Origin: an uncultured Rickettsiales bacterium
Lineage (GTDB): Bacteria > Pseudomonadota > Alphaproteobacteria > Micavibrionales > GCA-2720935
NCBI GenBank assembly: GCA_950054255.1
Contig: CATLOR010000005.1
Coordinates: forward strand, 1-62,527
Length of the DNA: 62,527 nucleotides
Direction: 5' to 3'
Shown: positions 44,191 through 52,423 of the stretch, in pieces
Position numbering within the stretch: position 1 is the first letter of the stretch
Layout of the letters: each line of letters begins with the position of its first letter
Made by a program: the position numbers and the translations under genes
The notes under the pieces: generated by a model
What the model was told of the DNA's origin: nothing
Seen by the model: only the letters and a program-made list of their open reading frames with translations
Databases searched by the model: none

Positions 44191-44228
44191 AAAATTCCCT
44201 GTTAACAGGGTAATAACAGGGAATTTTT
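44191..44228. terminator. Bidirectional terminator after the recombinase gene
   Basis: A 14-bp perfect stem (AAAATTCCCTGTTA with TAACAGGGAATTTT) around a nine-base loop ends the leftward recombinase transcript and would also stop read-through from the tRNA. Confidence 0.85.
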
Positions 44229-44236
44229 CAAAAAAA

Positions 44237-45775
44237 TTACTGATAATTGATGAGGGTTTCAAAGCTCTTATAGATAAGTTTCGAAATATAAAAGTCAGAG
44301 ACGTTTTCTTCTTTGGCAATTGTCATGATAGGTTTGCCATCAAAATGACGCTCTCGCCAGACAATGCCTTTGACGAGCTCTTCTAATTCACTATCTGATT
44401 GTTGATGGAGTTTAGGCTTTTTCAAAACAGGCTGTTCAATCGTAACCGCTCCGTTATTCGTCTTACTCAATCTAAATGGCAAGCTCACAGAATAATCATC
44501 TTGCACGGTCACAGACAATTCAAACCGCTCATTGATAAAGGCAATAAACGTACCGACCTTTAAAAACAAAGTTAATTCATGTTGGCCAACTACAATTTTT
44601 TGTAATATGGTATTTATTAAATCAGTATCACTAATTTCACTTTTATGTTTCAAAATATAATCACGAGCGAGCGGTTCTTCACCTTGGATAATGGTGTCAA
44701 TCTGTTGTCGTAAATGTTTTAAGATAAATTGCTCAATCTCTGTCGCAGGCACACGTGCCATGATACCTTTGGGGTGGTCTTTATATTGCAGTAAATTTTG
44801 CGAGATGTAATAGCGATATAACACATCTTTTTTCTTGGTATAAGTGGGGCTGTAAATCGTGTCATCATTATCAAAAATCAAACCTTGTAACATATATCTT
44901 TGCTTTGTTTGTTTTTGGCGTTGATGGTTTTTATCATGCAATATTTTTTGAACCTCGCGCCATTGCTCTTCATCAATAATGCCGTCATGCAATCCATCAT
45001 GCGTGATGTCTTTATGCACAATCTGTCCGATATAAACAGGGTTCTTTAATAGGGCATATAAAGCGCCTCGACTAAAATGCTTTCCGCCATAGCTTTTTCC
45101 TTTAAGCGTTTTGCGTTTGGGTGTTTTAATCTTCTCGTCATCAAGCTTTTGTTTTAACGCTTTCACCGCGCCGACCTCTTGATAGTAATCGAAGATTTTT
45201 TGCACGAGTCGGGCTTCTTTTTTGTGAATGCTCAATCGTCTATTTTCAATTTTATATCCGATAGGCGCCATGCCACCCATCCACATGCCTTTGCGTTTAC
45301 TCGCCGCAATTTTATCACGAATACGCTCGCCGGAAACCTCCCGTTCAAACTGCGCGAAGGAAAGTAAAACATTCAGCGTCAATCGGCCCATAGATGTCGT
45401 TGTGTTAAAGCTTTGCGTCACGCTGACAAAGGTTACGCCATAGTCATCAAACACATCAACCAGCTTTGAAAAATCGGCCAAAGAGCGCGTTAAGCGATCA
45501 ATCTTATAAACCACAACAATGTTGATTTTACCGCTCTTGATATCTTCAATCATGCGGGTGAGTGCAGGGCGATCCAAACTCCCACCAGAATATCCTCCAT
45601 CATCGTAATAGTCTTGACTGGCCCGCCAACCTTCTGACCGTTGGCTCAAGATATAAGATTCACAAGCTTCACGCTGAGCATCCAGCGTATTAAACTCCAT
45701 ATCCAACCGTTCATCCGTCGACTTCCGTGTATAAATAGCACATATCTTTTTACTCAAAACGTCCGTCCTTTTCAT
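44237..45775 (-). CDS. Large serine recombinase (site-specific integrase)
   Basis: The 512-residue protein has an N-terminal resolvase domain with the nucleophile S19 in IYTRKSTDE and the R-rich DRLTRSLADFSKL and GRLTLNVLLSFAQFEREVSGERI helix. A 'recombinase' DNA-binding domain follows (GMAPIGYKIENRRL, ALLKNPVYIGQIVHKD). The zinc-ribbon region (residues ~300-330) has lost the usual cysteines: GLIFDNDDTIYSPTYTKKKDVLYRYY replaces the CxxC pattern (given here in two parts: GLIFDNDDTIYSP, TYTKKKDVLYRYY). The C-terminal ~70 residues resemble a helix-turn-helix. It probably catalyses island integration and excision at the adjacent att site. Confidence 0.92.
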   Translation of the reverse strand: MKRTDVLSKKICAIYTRKSTDERLDMEFNTLDAQREACESYILSQRSEGWRASQDYYDDGGYSGGSLDRPALTRMIEDIKSGKINIVVVYKIDRLTRSLADFSKLVDVFDDYGVTFVSVTQSFNTTTSMGRLTLNVLLSFAQFEREVSGERIRDKIAASKRKGMWMGGMAPIGYKIENRRLSIHKKEARLVQKIFDYYQEVGAVKALKQKLDDEKIKTPKRKTLKGKSYGGKHFSRGALYALLKNPVYIGQIVHKDITHDGLHDGIIDEEQWREVQKILHDKNHQRQKQTKQRYMLQGLIFDNDDTIYSPTYTKKKDVLYRYYISQNLLQYKDHPKGIMARVPATEIEQFILKHLRQQIDTIIQGEEPLARDYILKHKSEISDTDLINTILQKIVVGQHELTLFLKVGTFIAFINERFELSVTVQDDYSVSLPFRLSKTNNGAVTIEQPVLKKPKLHQQSDSELEELVKGIVWRERHFDGKPIMTIAKEENVSDFYISKLIYKSFETLINYQ

Positions 45776-45803
45776 GTATAGTTAATCAATAATCACACAA
45801 ACC

Positions 45804-45832
45804 ATACATGCTTCCTTTTGGGAGGAAGTCGA
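45804..45832 (-). promoter_or_regulatory. Recombinase promoter (island motif, copy 1)
   Basis: On the minus strand TCGACT (45832-45827), 17 bases, then ATGTAT (45809-45804). It shares ...GACTTC at the -35, AAGC just before the -10, and the -10 itself with the promoters at 46921 and 47878. Confidence 0.6.
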
Positions 45833-45925
45833 GTGTTTTTTTATTGTCTATCAGTATAAGATAGAATTATCTTAGTTTATTGAATGATGTAAGATACGTA
45901 ACAGATATTTGGAAAAGGGTGCAGT

Positions 45926-46420
45926 ATGATAGGTAATTTCATTGAAAGAATGATGTATATTTTGGTTTTATTCTTTGCGAGAAGAGATTTGAAGAAGTAT
46001 TTAACTGCTGTTGAGCGTAGTTCTTACCAGGAACGTGCAATTTCTCTTGTTTTTTCAACGGAGGTCAGATTTTTGTACAAAGATGTTTTTCCAAATTTTG
46101 ATACGATTATATCAATTGATGGAGATGAGAAAGAGCAAGTTGCACTACAAATTGAAATAGCTAGAATGATAAAAGAGTATAAACAGAAAAAACATTTGCT
46201 GCTTGCTTCTAGCGGTATGGTATGGTTGCATACCTTAAGGGCTTGTTATTATAAAGAATTAAGAGAAGATGTTATACTGCTTTGGAAGCACTTTTCTGAC
46301 TGTCATGATCATATTAATAAAGCTTATTATGATTTAGTTTATAAAGAAAATTGCGAATTTTGTTTTGAGACATGGGATTGTCGTTTTATCCCTAATGGAT
46401 TTACAATAAATCCTGTGTAG
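45926..46420 (+). CDS. Uncharacterised 164-residue island protein
   Basis: An AT-rich orphan gene inside the integrase region, transcribed opposite to its neighbours. The protein has a hydrophobic N-terminal stretch (residues 8-18, MMYILVLFFA), probably too short for a real membrane helix, then a mainly helical body rich in aromatic and charged residues, with cysteines near the end (ENCEFCFETWDC). AAAGGG precedes the ATG. I do not recognise a family. Composition and position suggest a recent arrival. Confidence 0.6.
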   Translation: MIGNFIERMMYILVLFFARRDLKKYLTAVERSSYQERAISLVFSTEVRFLYKDVFPNFDTIISIDGDEKEQVALQIEIARMIKEYKQKKHLLLASSGMVWLHTLRACYYKELREDVILLWKHFSDCHDHINKAYYDLVYKENCEFCFETWDCRFIPNGFTINPV

Positions 46421-46491
46421 AGATTTTTAAAGTATTTCTAAGCTCTGATGGTTTTTCTTGGTATTTATGGTTGTATTATTATAAATAGAGT

Positions 46492-46896
46492 CTAAAGTTG
46501 TGGGTTCAGATTAAAAAACACTCTCCCATTCCATTTCGTCCCCGTAATCTCAAACGCTAACTTTGACAAGCTGGAATAGGTTTGACCTTCGTAATCAAAG
46601 CCTTTTTCTAACACGGTGACAATATGTTTTTTGCCTTTATATGTTTTTATGATGCGTGTACCGACTGTTAATGAGGTTTGTTTACCTTTTTCAAAATAGT
46701 TTGGGTTGCTTTTATATGAGCTGATCAGCTTATCTAACCGTTTTTGATCTTTGTGATTTAATCCGCTCGTATCGCTTTCCCATTGTCTGAATTGCAAGCT
46801 TAACAACATCATCTTTCGCCCTAATTTCGGCGGCGCTTTTTTACCCCACGCATCTTCCCATTTTGATGTTAGCTCTTGTCTTGATAAATCATGCAT
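46492..46896 (-). CDS. DUF2924 family protein
   Basis: The 134-residue protein shows the DUF2924 layout: an N-terminal LSRQELTSKWEDAWGKKAPP helix region and a C-terminal domain with VGTRIIKTYKGKKHIVTVLEKGF, split as VGTRIIKTYKGKKH and IVTVLEKGFDYEG, then YSSLSKLAFEITGTKWNG. In alphaproteobacterial mobile elements this gene nearly always sits beside a large serine recombinase, as here, and may help recombination. The ATG at 46896 has AGAGGAC upstream and lies downstream of a promoter (46921-46949); a longer start would lie inside the promoter. Confidence 0.85.
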   Translation of the reverse strand: MHDLSRQELTSKWEDAWGKKAPPKLGRKMMLLSLQFRQWESDTSGLNHKDQKRLDKLISSYKSNPNYFEKGKQTSLTVGTRIIKTYKGKKHIVTVLEKGFDYEGQTYSSLSKLAFEITGTKWNGRVFFNLNPQL

Positions 46897-46920
46897 GTGT
46901 GTCCTCTTTTGTTTAAGGAT

Positions 46921-46949
46921 ATACATGCTTGCTATTGATTAGAAGTCAA
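46921..46949 (-). promoter_or_regulatory. DUF2924 gene promoter (island motif, copy 2)
   Basis: On the minus strand TTGACT (46949-46944), 17 bases, then ATGTAT (46926-46921). ATAGCAAGCATGTATA is identical to the copy at 47878. Confidence 0.68.
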
Positions 46950-47579
46950 GCTCGTAAAGGCTCGGGAGGGTGAATGTTTCTTCCATTTCATCCTCGCCCA
47001 CTTTTCAAGATAGAGTTCACGCATATTTTCATTAAATACTTTCCAGTCAAATTCTTCTCGTGGTTCGTCATGAATATAAGGAATTTGTTCTTCTCCAAAG
47101 AGTTCTCGTTGTTCAAAACGTTTACTGAAAAGAATGTGTTTTTTCTCTAAAAAGGCGCCATAGGTGTTGGGCTTTGGTTTTGTGTCGAATATTTTTCTCC
47201 TCTCCGTATCTCTTAACAAACGTGTTGTTCTCGATACACGACGTGCAGCATGGTCAAGATCAAAGAGGCTGTCTTTATTTTATTTAAGAAGTGCTTTTGC
47301 TGCGCCTAAATACCCACCCATAGCTTTGTTGAAAAGTTGCATGACCATGGCTTCTATTTTTGTCATGGAAACGGGATGACCTTCTTTCATGACTTGAATT
47401 TCTTAGGCACCAATATCAACCATCATTTTTTGAAATTGGTAAATGGTTGTTGTCCCCAAAGGTGTAAAACTGTTCTTGCTTCTCTTTGGTTGTCCGCTCG
47501 GGTTACCAGATTGTCCTTTTTTAAATTATGTCTTTTTAGGAGGCTTTTTATAGCCGACTTCGTAGTCTTTATCGCTCAT
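46932..47579 (-). pseudogene. DUF5681-like gene broken by three in-frame TAA codons
   Basis: One continuous 216-codon frame can be read from ATG 47579 to the stop at 46932, interrupted by TAA at 47526-47528, 47403-47405 and 47280-47282. The start reads YEVGYKKPPKKT-stop-FKKGQSGNPSGQPKRSKN, which is the DUF5681 signature with TAA where a glutamine (CAA) is expected. The rest has MVMQLFNKAMGGYLGAAKAL and a charged C-terminal half. No frameshift is needed. DUF5681 genes travel with recombinase/DUF2924 clusters. The last 95 codons remain open. Confidence 0.8.
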
Positions 47580-47662
47580 GATTTAGGCCTCTGACAAGTA
47601 TTTCTGGAGAGAAAGTTTTAATATTGGATAGTATTATTTACGTCTGTAAAGTGAAGACCTTT

Positions 47663-47842
47663 TTATAACTTTAGATAATCAGCCATACGTAGAATAATAT
47701 TCCGTTTCTTTGTCTTTTCTATTTTGTCAAAATAAAACAATAACTCTCGCGCTTTATGATCCCGCGCCACAATCTCAATCGCCTTGGCAATTGATTTAGA
47801 TTTTGTTTTAAAATGATAATGCGTAATTCTCTCAATATTCAT
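47663..47842 (-). CDS. 59-residue island protein
   Basis: A short gene with a strong ribosome site (AGAGGAGTGAGAG) directly before its ATG and a well-formed promoter 36 bases upstream. The protein reads MNIERITHYHFKTKSKSIAK, then AIEIVARDHKARELLFYFDK and IEKTKKRNIILRMADYLKL; it is basic and helical. No known family comes to mind. Its promoter matches those of the recombinase and DUF2924 genes, so it belongs to the same module and may be a recombination accessory or a regulator. Confidence 0.7.
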   Translation of the reverse strand: MNIERITHYHFKTKSKSIAKAIEIVARDHKARELLFYFDKIEKTKKRNIILRMADYLKL

Positions 47843-47877
47843 ACTCTCACTCCTCTTGTTTGATTTAAGTGAGGTGT

Positions 47878-47906
47878 ATACATGCTTGCTATGGTTTGGA
47901 AGTCAA
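47878..47906 (-). promoter_or_regulatory. Promoter of the 59-residue gene (island motif, copy 3)
   Basis: On the minus strand TTGACT (47906-47901), 17 bases, then ATGTAT (47883-47878). Confidence 0.68.
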
Positions 47907-47907
47907 C

Positions 47908-47925
47908 TTAGTATATACATACTAA
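47908..47925. promoter_or_regulatory. 18-bp palindrome between divergent promoters
   Basis: TTAGTATATACATACTAA is an inverted repeat of seven bases around ATAC. It lies directly upstream of the leftward promoter and 25 bases before the -35 of the restriction operon, a suitable place for a shared operator. Confidence 0.5.
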
Positions 47926-47949
47926 CAATGGTTGTTTTTATATGTGTTT

Positions 47950-47978
47950 TTGATTATTTTCTATAGTGGGTATAAAAT
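47950..47978 (+). promoter_or_regulatory. Promoter of the restriction operon
   Basis: TTGATT (47950-47955), 17 bases, then TAAAAT (47973-47978), ending 22 bases before the hsdM start. Confidence 0.6.
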
Positions 47979-47999
47979 CTAAAAAAGAAAGTTTATAAC

Positions 48000-49547
48000 A
48001 TGACAGGCAAAGAACAGCGTGATGCGCTACAACGTCAAATTTGGAAGATTGCAAACGATGTCCGTGGATCGGTTGATGGCTGGGACTTCAAGCAATATGT
48101 GCTTGGTACGCTCTTTTATCGTTTTATAAGTGAGAACTTCGCCAATTATATCGAGGGTGGCGATGATAGTATCAATTATGCGGAAATGTCTGATGATATT
48201 ATCACCCCTGAAATCAAAGATGACGCGATTAAGACCAAAGGCTACTTCATCTATCCACGCCAGCTTTTCGTCAATGTCACTAAAACAGCCAATACAAATG
48301 AAAGCTTAAACACAGATTTAGCAGAGATATTCGCCGCAATTGAGTCTTCCGCTAACGGCTACCCATCGGAAAGTGATATTAAAGGGCTATTCGCCGATTT
48401 TGATACCACCAGCAACCGACTTGGTAATACAGTAGCCGCAAAGAACAAGCGCCTTGCCGATGTGTTGAAAGGTGTAGCAGGATTAGAATTTGGCGACTTT
48501 CAAGGCTCGCAAATTGACCTGTTCGGTGATGCCTATGAATTCTTAATCGGTAACTACGCAGCCAATGCTGGTAAATCTGGCGGGGAGTATTTCACGCCGC
48601 CGCATGTCTCAAAACTGATTGCTCAGCTTGCCATGCATAAACAAACCAGCGTGAATAAAATCTATGACCCCGCATGCGGTTCCGGCTCATTGCTATTGCA
48701 GGCCAAAAGGCACTTTGACGATCATATCGTTGAAGAAGGCTTTTTCGGGCAAGAGCTTAATCATACGACTTACAACCTCGCACGAATGAACATGTTCTTG
48801 CACAATATCAATTACGATAAGTTCGAAATTGAGCTTGGCGATACGCTCATCAATCCGCATTTTGGCGACGATAAGCCTTTCGATGCGATTGTGTCTAACC
48901 CGCCTTATTCGGTGAAGTGGATTGGATCGGATGATCCAACGCTGATTAATGATGATCGTTTTGCGCCTGCGGGTGTGCTTGCGCCAAAATCTAAGGCTGA
49001 TTTTGCCTTTGTACTTCATGCGCTCAGCTATCTATCCAGCAAAGGGCGTGCGGCGATTGTCTGCTTCCCCGGTATTTTCTACCGTGGCGGGGCGGAACAG
49101 AAAATCCGTAAATATCTGGTTGATAATAACTATGTTGAAACGGTGATATCTCTTGCACCGAACCTGTTTTACGGCACAACCATCGCCGTGACGATTTTGG
49201 TATTGGCGAAAAATAAGCCCAATAACGATATCCAATTCATCGATGCCAGCGGTGAAGAATTCTTCAAAAAAGAAACCAACAATAACGTGATGTATGATGA
49301 CCATATCGCACACATCATGGATATGTTCGATAAAAAGAAAAATGTCGATCACATTGCCGCAACCGTTAAATACGAAAAGATTGTTGAGAGTGACTATAAC
49401 CTATCGGTGAGCAGTTATGTTGAGGCCAAAGACACCCGTGAGGTGATTGATATCACGGAACTGAATGCCGAGATTAAAACAACCGTTGGCAAAATTGACC
49501 AGCTACGCACTGACATCGATGCAATAGTTTCGGAGATCAATGCATGA
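48000..49547 (+). CDS. hsdM: Type I restriction-modification system, methyltransferase subunit
   Basis: HsdM methylates adenine in the recognition sequence and forms the core of the restriction complex. The 515-residue protein shows the N-terminal HsdM domain, the AdoMet motif [12 protein letters not shown] (from residue 223), [21 protein letters not shown], and the catalytic NPPY (from residue 300). It opens a five-gene operon; the stop overlaps the hsdS start by four bases (ATGA). Codons are GC-richer than those of the chromosome around it. Confidence 0.97.
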   Translation: MTGKEQRDALQRQIWKIANDVRGSVDGWDFKQYVLGTLFYRFISENFANYIEGGDDSINYAEMSDDIITPEIKDDAIKTKGYFIYPRQLFVNVTKTANTNESLNTDLAEIFAAIESSANGYPSESDIKGLFADFDTTSNRLGNTVAAKNKRLADVLKGVAGLEFGDFQGSQIDLFGDAYEFLIGNYAANAGKSGGEYFTPPHVSKLIAQLAMHKQTSVNKIYDPACGSGSLLLQAKRHFDDHIVEEGFFGQELNHTTYNLARMNMFLHNINYDKFEIELGDTLINPHFGDDKPFDAIVSNPPYSVKWIGSDDPTLINDDRFAPAGVLAPKSKADFAFVLHALSYLSSKGRAAIVCFPGIFYRGGAEQKIRKYLVDNNYVETVISLAPNLFYGTTIAVTILVLAKNKPNNDIQFIDASGEEFFKKETNNNVMYDDHIAHIMDMFDKKKNVDHIAATVKYEKIVESDYNLSVSSYVEAKDTREVIDITELNAEIKTTVGKIDQLRTDIDAIVSEINA

Positions 49548-50845
49548 GCAAGGCAAATTTTTTAGAAAAGCTGTTGGATGGTGCTGATGTTGAGTGGTTG
49601 CCACTTGATGATCTAATAATATCTTTAAAGACAGGATTAAACCCACGCAAAAACTTCAAGCTAAATACCGTAGATGCAGAAGGCTACTATGTCACTGTAC
49701 GTGAAATTCAAAATGGCAATGTCGTTTTTTTGGATAAAACCGATCGGGTTAATAATGAGGCTTTAAGGCTAATCAACAACCGTTCAAATCTAGAAAAAGG
49801 TGACATCCTTTTTTCCGGAACAGGCACAGTGGGACGTACAGCTGTAATAGAAGCGGAACCTAAAAACTGGGATATCAAAGAAGGTGTGTATGTTATTAAA
49901 CCAAGGCATGAGGTGATTTCTTCCGGATATCTTAGCCATTTACTCAATTCGTCACATATAATTAAGGCATATAGTAAAAAAGTTGTTGGCTCACCTGTTG
50001 TTAGCTTACCCATGAAGGAATTGAAAAAGTTATTGTTTCCAATCCCATGCCCAGATGATCCGAAGAAATCGCTAGAAATACAGGCGGAGATTGTACGGAT
50101 TTTGGACGCATTTACCGCCCTTACAGCCGAGCTTACAGCCGAGCTTACAGCCCGCAAAAAACAATACAACTATTATCGTGATCAACTCCTCACTTTTGAT
50201 GAAGGTGATGTGGCATGGAAACCTTTGGGTGAACTTGGTGAACTCGTTCGCGGTAACGGACTGCCTAAAACTGATTTCACCGAGCAAGGTGTGCCAGCAA
50301 TTCACTACGGTCAAATTTACACCTATTATGGCCTATCAACAACATCTACTCTTTCTTTTGTTTCTCCAAAAACCGCTGAGAAGCTCAGAAAAGTAAATAC
50401 TGGTGATGTGATTGTTACTAACACAAGCGAGAACTTTGAAGATGTTGGAAAGGCTTTGGTTTATTTAGGAGAAGAGCAGGCAGTTACTGGCGGACACGCA
50501 ACGATATTTAAACCAAGCGATGCAATTTTAGGAAAATATTTTGCTTACTTTAGTCAAACAGCAGCCTTTGAAAAATCAAAAAGAAAATATGCAAAAGGTG
50601 CAAAAGTTATTGATGTGTCTGCTAATGATATGGCGAAAATTGATATTCCAATCCCATACGCCAACGACCCTCAAAAGTCATTGGCGGAACAAGCCCGCAT
50701 TGTTGATATCCTCGACAAGTTTGATGCGTTGACCAATTCCATCAGCGAAGGTCTGCCACGTGAAATTGAATTGCGCCAAACGCAATATGAATATTACCGC
50801 GACCTTCTTCTAAACTTCCCCAAACCTATGGAGGAAACAGCGTAG
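49544..50845 (+). CDS. hsdS: Type I restriction-modification system, specificity subunit (type IC-like)
   Basis: HsdS chooses the DNA target through two target-recognition domains. The 433-residue protein has TRD1 (residues ~15-150), a central conserved helix, TRD2 (~225-370) and a C-terminal conserved helix. The conserved region contains [20 protein letters not shown], that is, two TAEL units encoded by 12-bp tandem repeats. This is the feature of EcoR124-type (IC) subunits in which repeat number sets the spacing between the two half-sites. The start overlaps hsdM; the stop abuts the next start codon. Confidence 0.95.
   Translation: MSKANFLEKLLDGADVEWLPLDDLIISLKTGLNPRKNFKLNTVDAEGYYVTVREIQNGNVVFLDKTDRVNNEALRLINNRSNLEKGDILFSGTGTVGRTAVIEAEPKNWDIKEGVYVIKPRHEVISSGYLSHLLNSSHIIKAYSKKVVGSPVVSLPMKELKKLLFPIPCPDDPKKSLEIQAEIVRILDAFTALTAELTAELTARKKQYNYYRDQLLTFDEGDVAWKPLGELGELVRGNGLPKTDFTEQGVPAIHYGQIYTYYGLSTTSTLSFVSPKTAEKLRKVNTGDVIVTNTSENFEDVGKALVYLGEEQAVTGGHATIFKPSDAILGKYFAYFSQTAAFEKSKRKYAKGAKVIDVSANDMAKIDIPIPYANDPQKSLAEQARIVDILDKFDALTNSISEGLPREIELRQTQYEYYRDLLLNFPKPMEETA
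50120..50152 (+). repeat. 12-bp tandem repeats encoding TAEL units in HsdS
   Basis: CTTACAGCCGAG occurs at 50120-50131 and 50132-50143, with a partial third copy at 50144-50152. Slippage would add or remove four residues without changing frame. Confidence 0.85.
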
Positions 50846-52423
50846 ATGAGCGGTCAATTGTACAACCTGATCATGGCGAGCGTGCCTGGCTTTTACTCAG
50901 GCGATCAAGGGGAATTCAACATTCCCGTGAGCAGGTTTTTAGAATATACAGAAGACCCTATCAAGGAGCAATTTCAATCCTTAGATCAGGATGCAATCAA
51001 TAAGCTAAAGAGCCTGCCAACCATTTTTGCTGTTGAGGACGAAGTCGCTGATGCAAGAATTGGGAAAATTACCGATATCAAGGTTAATGCTAATAATCTA
51101 CGTGCCAAATATAGATTTGACAAAGACCACTACCCTTTAACCAGAGGTATTCTAAAGGAGTATCAACAAAAATTAGGTATTGATGATTTTGAGTTTCACA
51201 GGGGGCATTGGGCCGTTAAGGAATGTGATATTTCTGATTTTTATGAGGAGTATTTAAAATCGCTCACAGGGATTGCCCATAAATTAAAGAATACTGATAA
51301 AAAGGTGCAGTTGGTTTATGCCTTTAACGGTACGGGTAAAACCCGCCTTTCTCGCTTGCTTAAAGACTTGATTGCACCGAAAAGCGATGAAGACGGTCTT
51401 GATCCTTCGGAGTTCTCTCGACAAAAGATCTTATATTATAATGCGTTTACCGAGGATTTATTCTATTGGGATAATGATTTGGACTTTGATTTAGAGCCTA
51501 AATTAAAAATTCAGAAAAACAAATTCATTGACTGGATTCTTAAAATACAGGGCGATCAGGGGATAATCGAAAATTTCCAGCGCTATACGGATGAAAAACT
51601 AACGCCGCAGTTTATCGGCGTTGACGTGGTTCAAGATGGGAAAAAGACGGGTGAGAAAACTTACCCAGAGGTGACTTTCTCTTATAAGCGCGGGGACGAT
51701 ACCAATTCAGGCAATATCAAAATATCCAAAGGTGAGGAAAGCAATTTCATCTGGAGCATATTTTATACGTTGCTTGATCAGATTATTACCATTTTGAATG
51801 AACCCGAGGAAGAACGCACGGGACAGTTTGACGGGTTGGAATATGTGTTTGTTGATGACCCTGTCAGCTCGCTTGATGAAAATCACTTGATTGAATTGGC
51901 GGTCAATTTGGCGGAGCTTATCAAATCTGCCCCAGCGCATTTAAAATTCATCATCACAACGCACAATCCGCTGTTCTATAATGTGTTATATAATGAGATG
52001 AACAGCAAAAAATGCTACTTGCTGGAAAAGTTTCAAGATGGGACTTTTGCCCTGCTTGAAAAGGATGGCGATTCCAACAAAAGTTTTTCGTACCATTTGT
52101 ATTTGAAACAAATCATTGAAAAAGCGATTGCCGATAATCAGATAGAAAAGTTTCATTTTACACTGTTGCGAAACCTATACGAGAAAACGGCCAGTTTTCT
52201 GGGATACGCAAAATGGCAAGATTTATTAGAAACCGCACCAGGGGACAAAGATGCGTATTTAAAGCGTATCATAACCTTTAGCAGCCACCGCACATTATCT
52301 AGTGAAGAAGTGCGCGACCCAACGGGACCAGAGAAGCAAACAGTAAAGCTGTTGCTTGACAATTTAATTGATAATTACGGCTATTGGCCGAAAAAGGACG
52401 ACGCAAATGGTAGAACTAACTAA
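50846..52423 (+). CDS. Anticodon-nuclease-like (PrrC/RloC family) ATPase with extra N-terminal domain
   Basis: The 525-residue protein has an ABC-type ATPase core: Walker [11 protein letters not shown] (residues 160-169), signature ISKGEES (293-299), Walker [12 protein letters not shown] (334-344) and the switch histidine H373 in TTHNP. The C-terminal part carries R442-x3-E446 (RNLYE) and H481 (FSSHR), a spacing close to the Arg-Glu-His triad of the PrrC anticodon nuclease. Its place between hsdS and hsdR matches prrC. In E. coli the nuclease is held inactive by the restriction complex and released when a phage inhibits restriction. Residues 1-130 are an additional domain not present in PrrC, and no RloC-type zinc hook is visible. 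Confidence 0.68.
   Translation: MSGQLYNLIMASVPGFYSGDQGEFNIPVSRFLEYTEDPIKEQFQSLDQDAINKLKSLPTIFAVEDEVADARIGKITDIKVNANNLRAKYRFDKDHYPLTRGILKEYQQKLGIDDFEFHRGHWAVKECDISDFYEEYLKSLTGIAHKLKNTDKKVQLVYAFNGTGKTRLSRLLKDLIAPKSDEDGLDPSEFSRQKILYYNAFTEDLFYWDNDLDFDLEPKLKIQKNKFIDWILKIQGDQGIIENFQRYTDEKLTPQFIGVDVVQDGKKTGEKTYPEVTFSYKRGDDTNSGNIKISKGEESNFIWSIFYTLLDQIITILNEPEEERTGQFDGLEYVFVDDPVSSLDENHLIELAVNLAELIKSAPAHLKFIITTHNPLFYNVLYNEMNSKKCYLLEKFQDGTFALLEKDGDSNKSFSYHLYLKQIIEKAIADNQIEKFHFTLLRNLYEKTASFLGYAKWQDLLETAPGDKDAYLKRIITFSSHRTLSSEEVRDPTGPEKQTVKLLLDNLIDNYGYWPKKDDANGRTN

Noticed and set aside
46932..47219. Separate 95-residue gene on the minus strand
   Set aside because: It continues upstream in the same frame through three TAA codons to a DUF5681-type N-terminus, so it is the open tail of a pseudogene.
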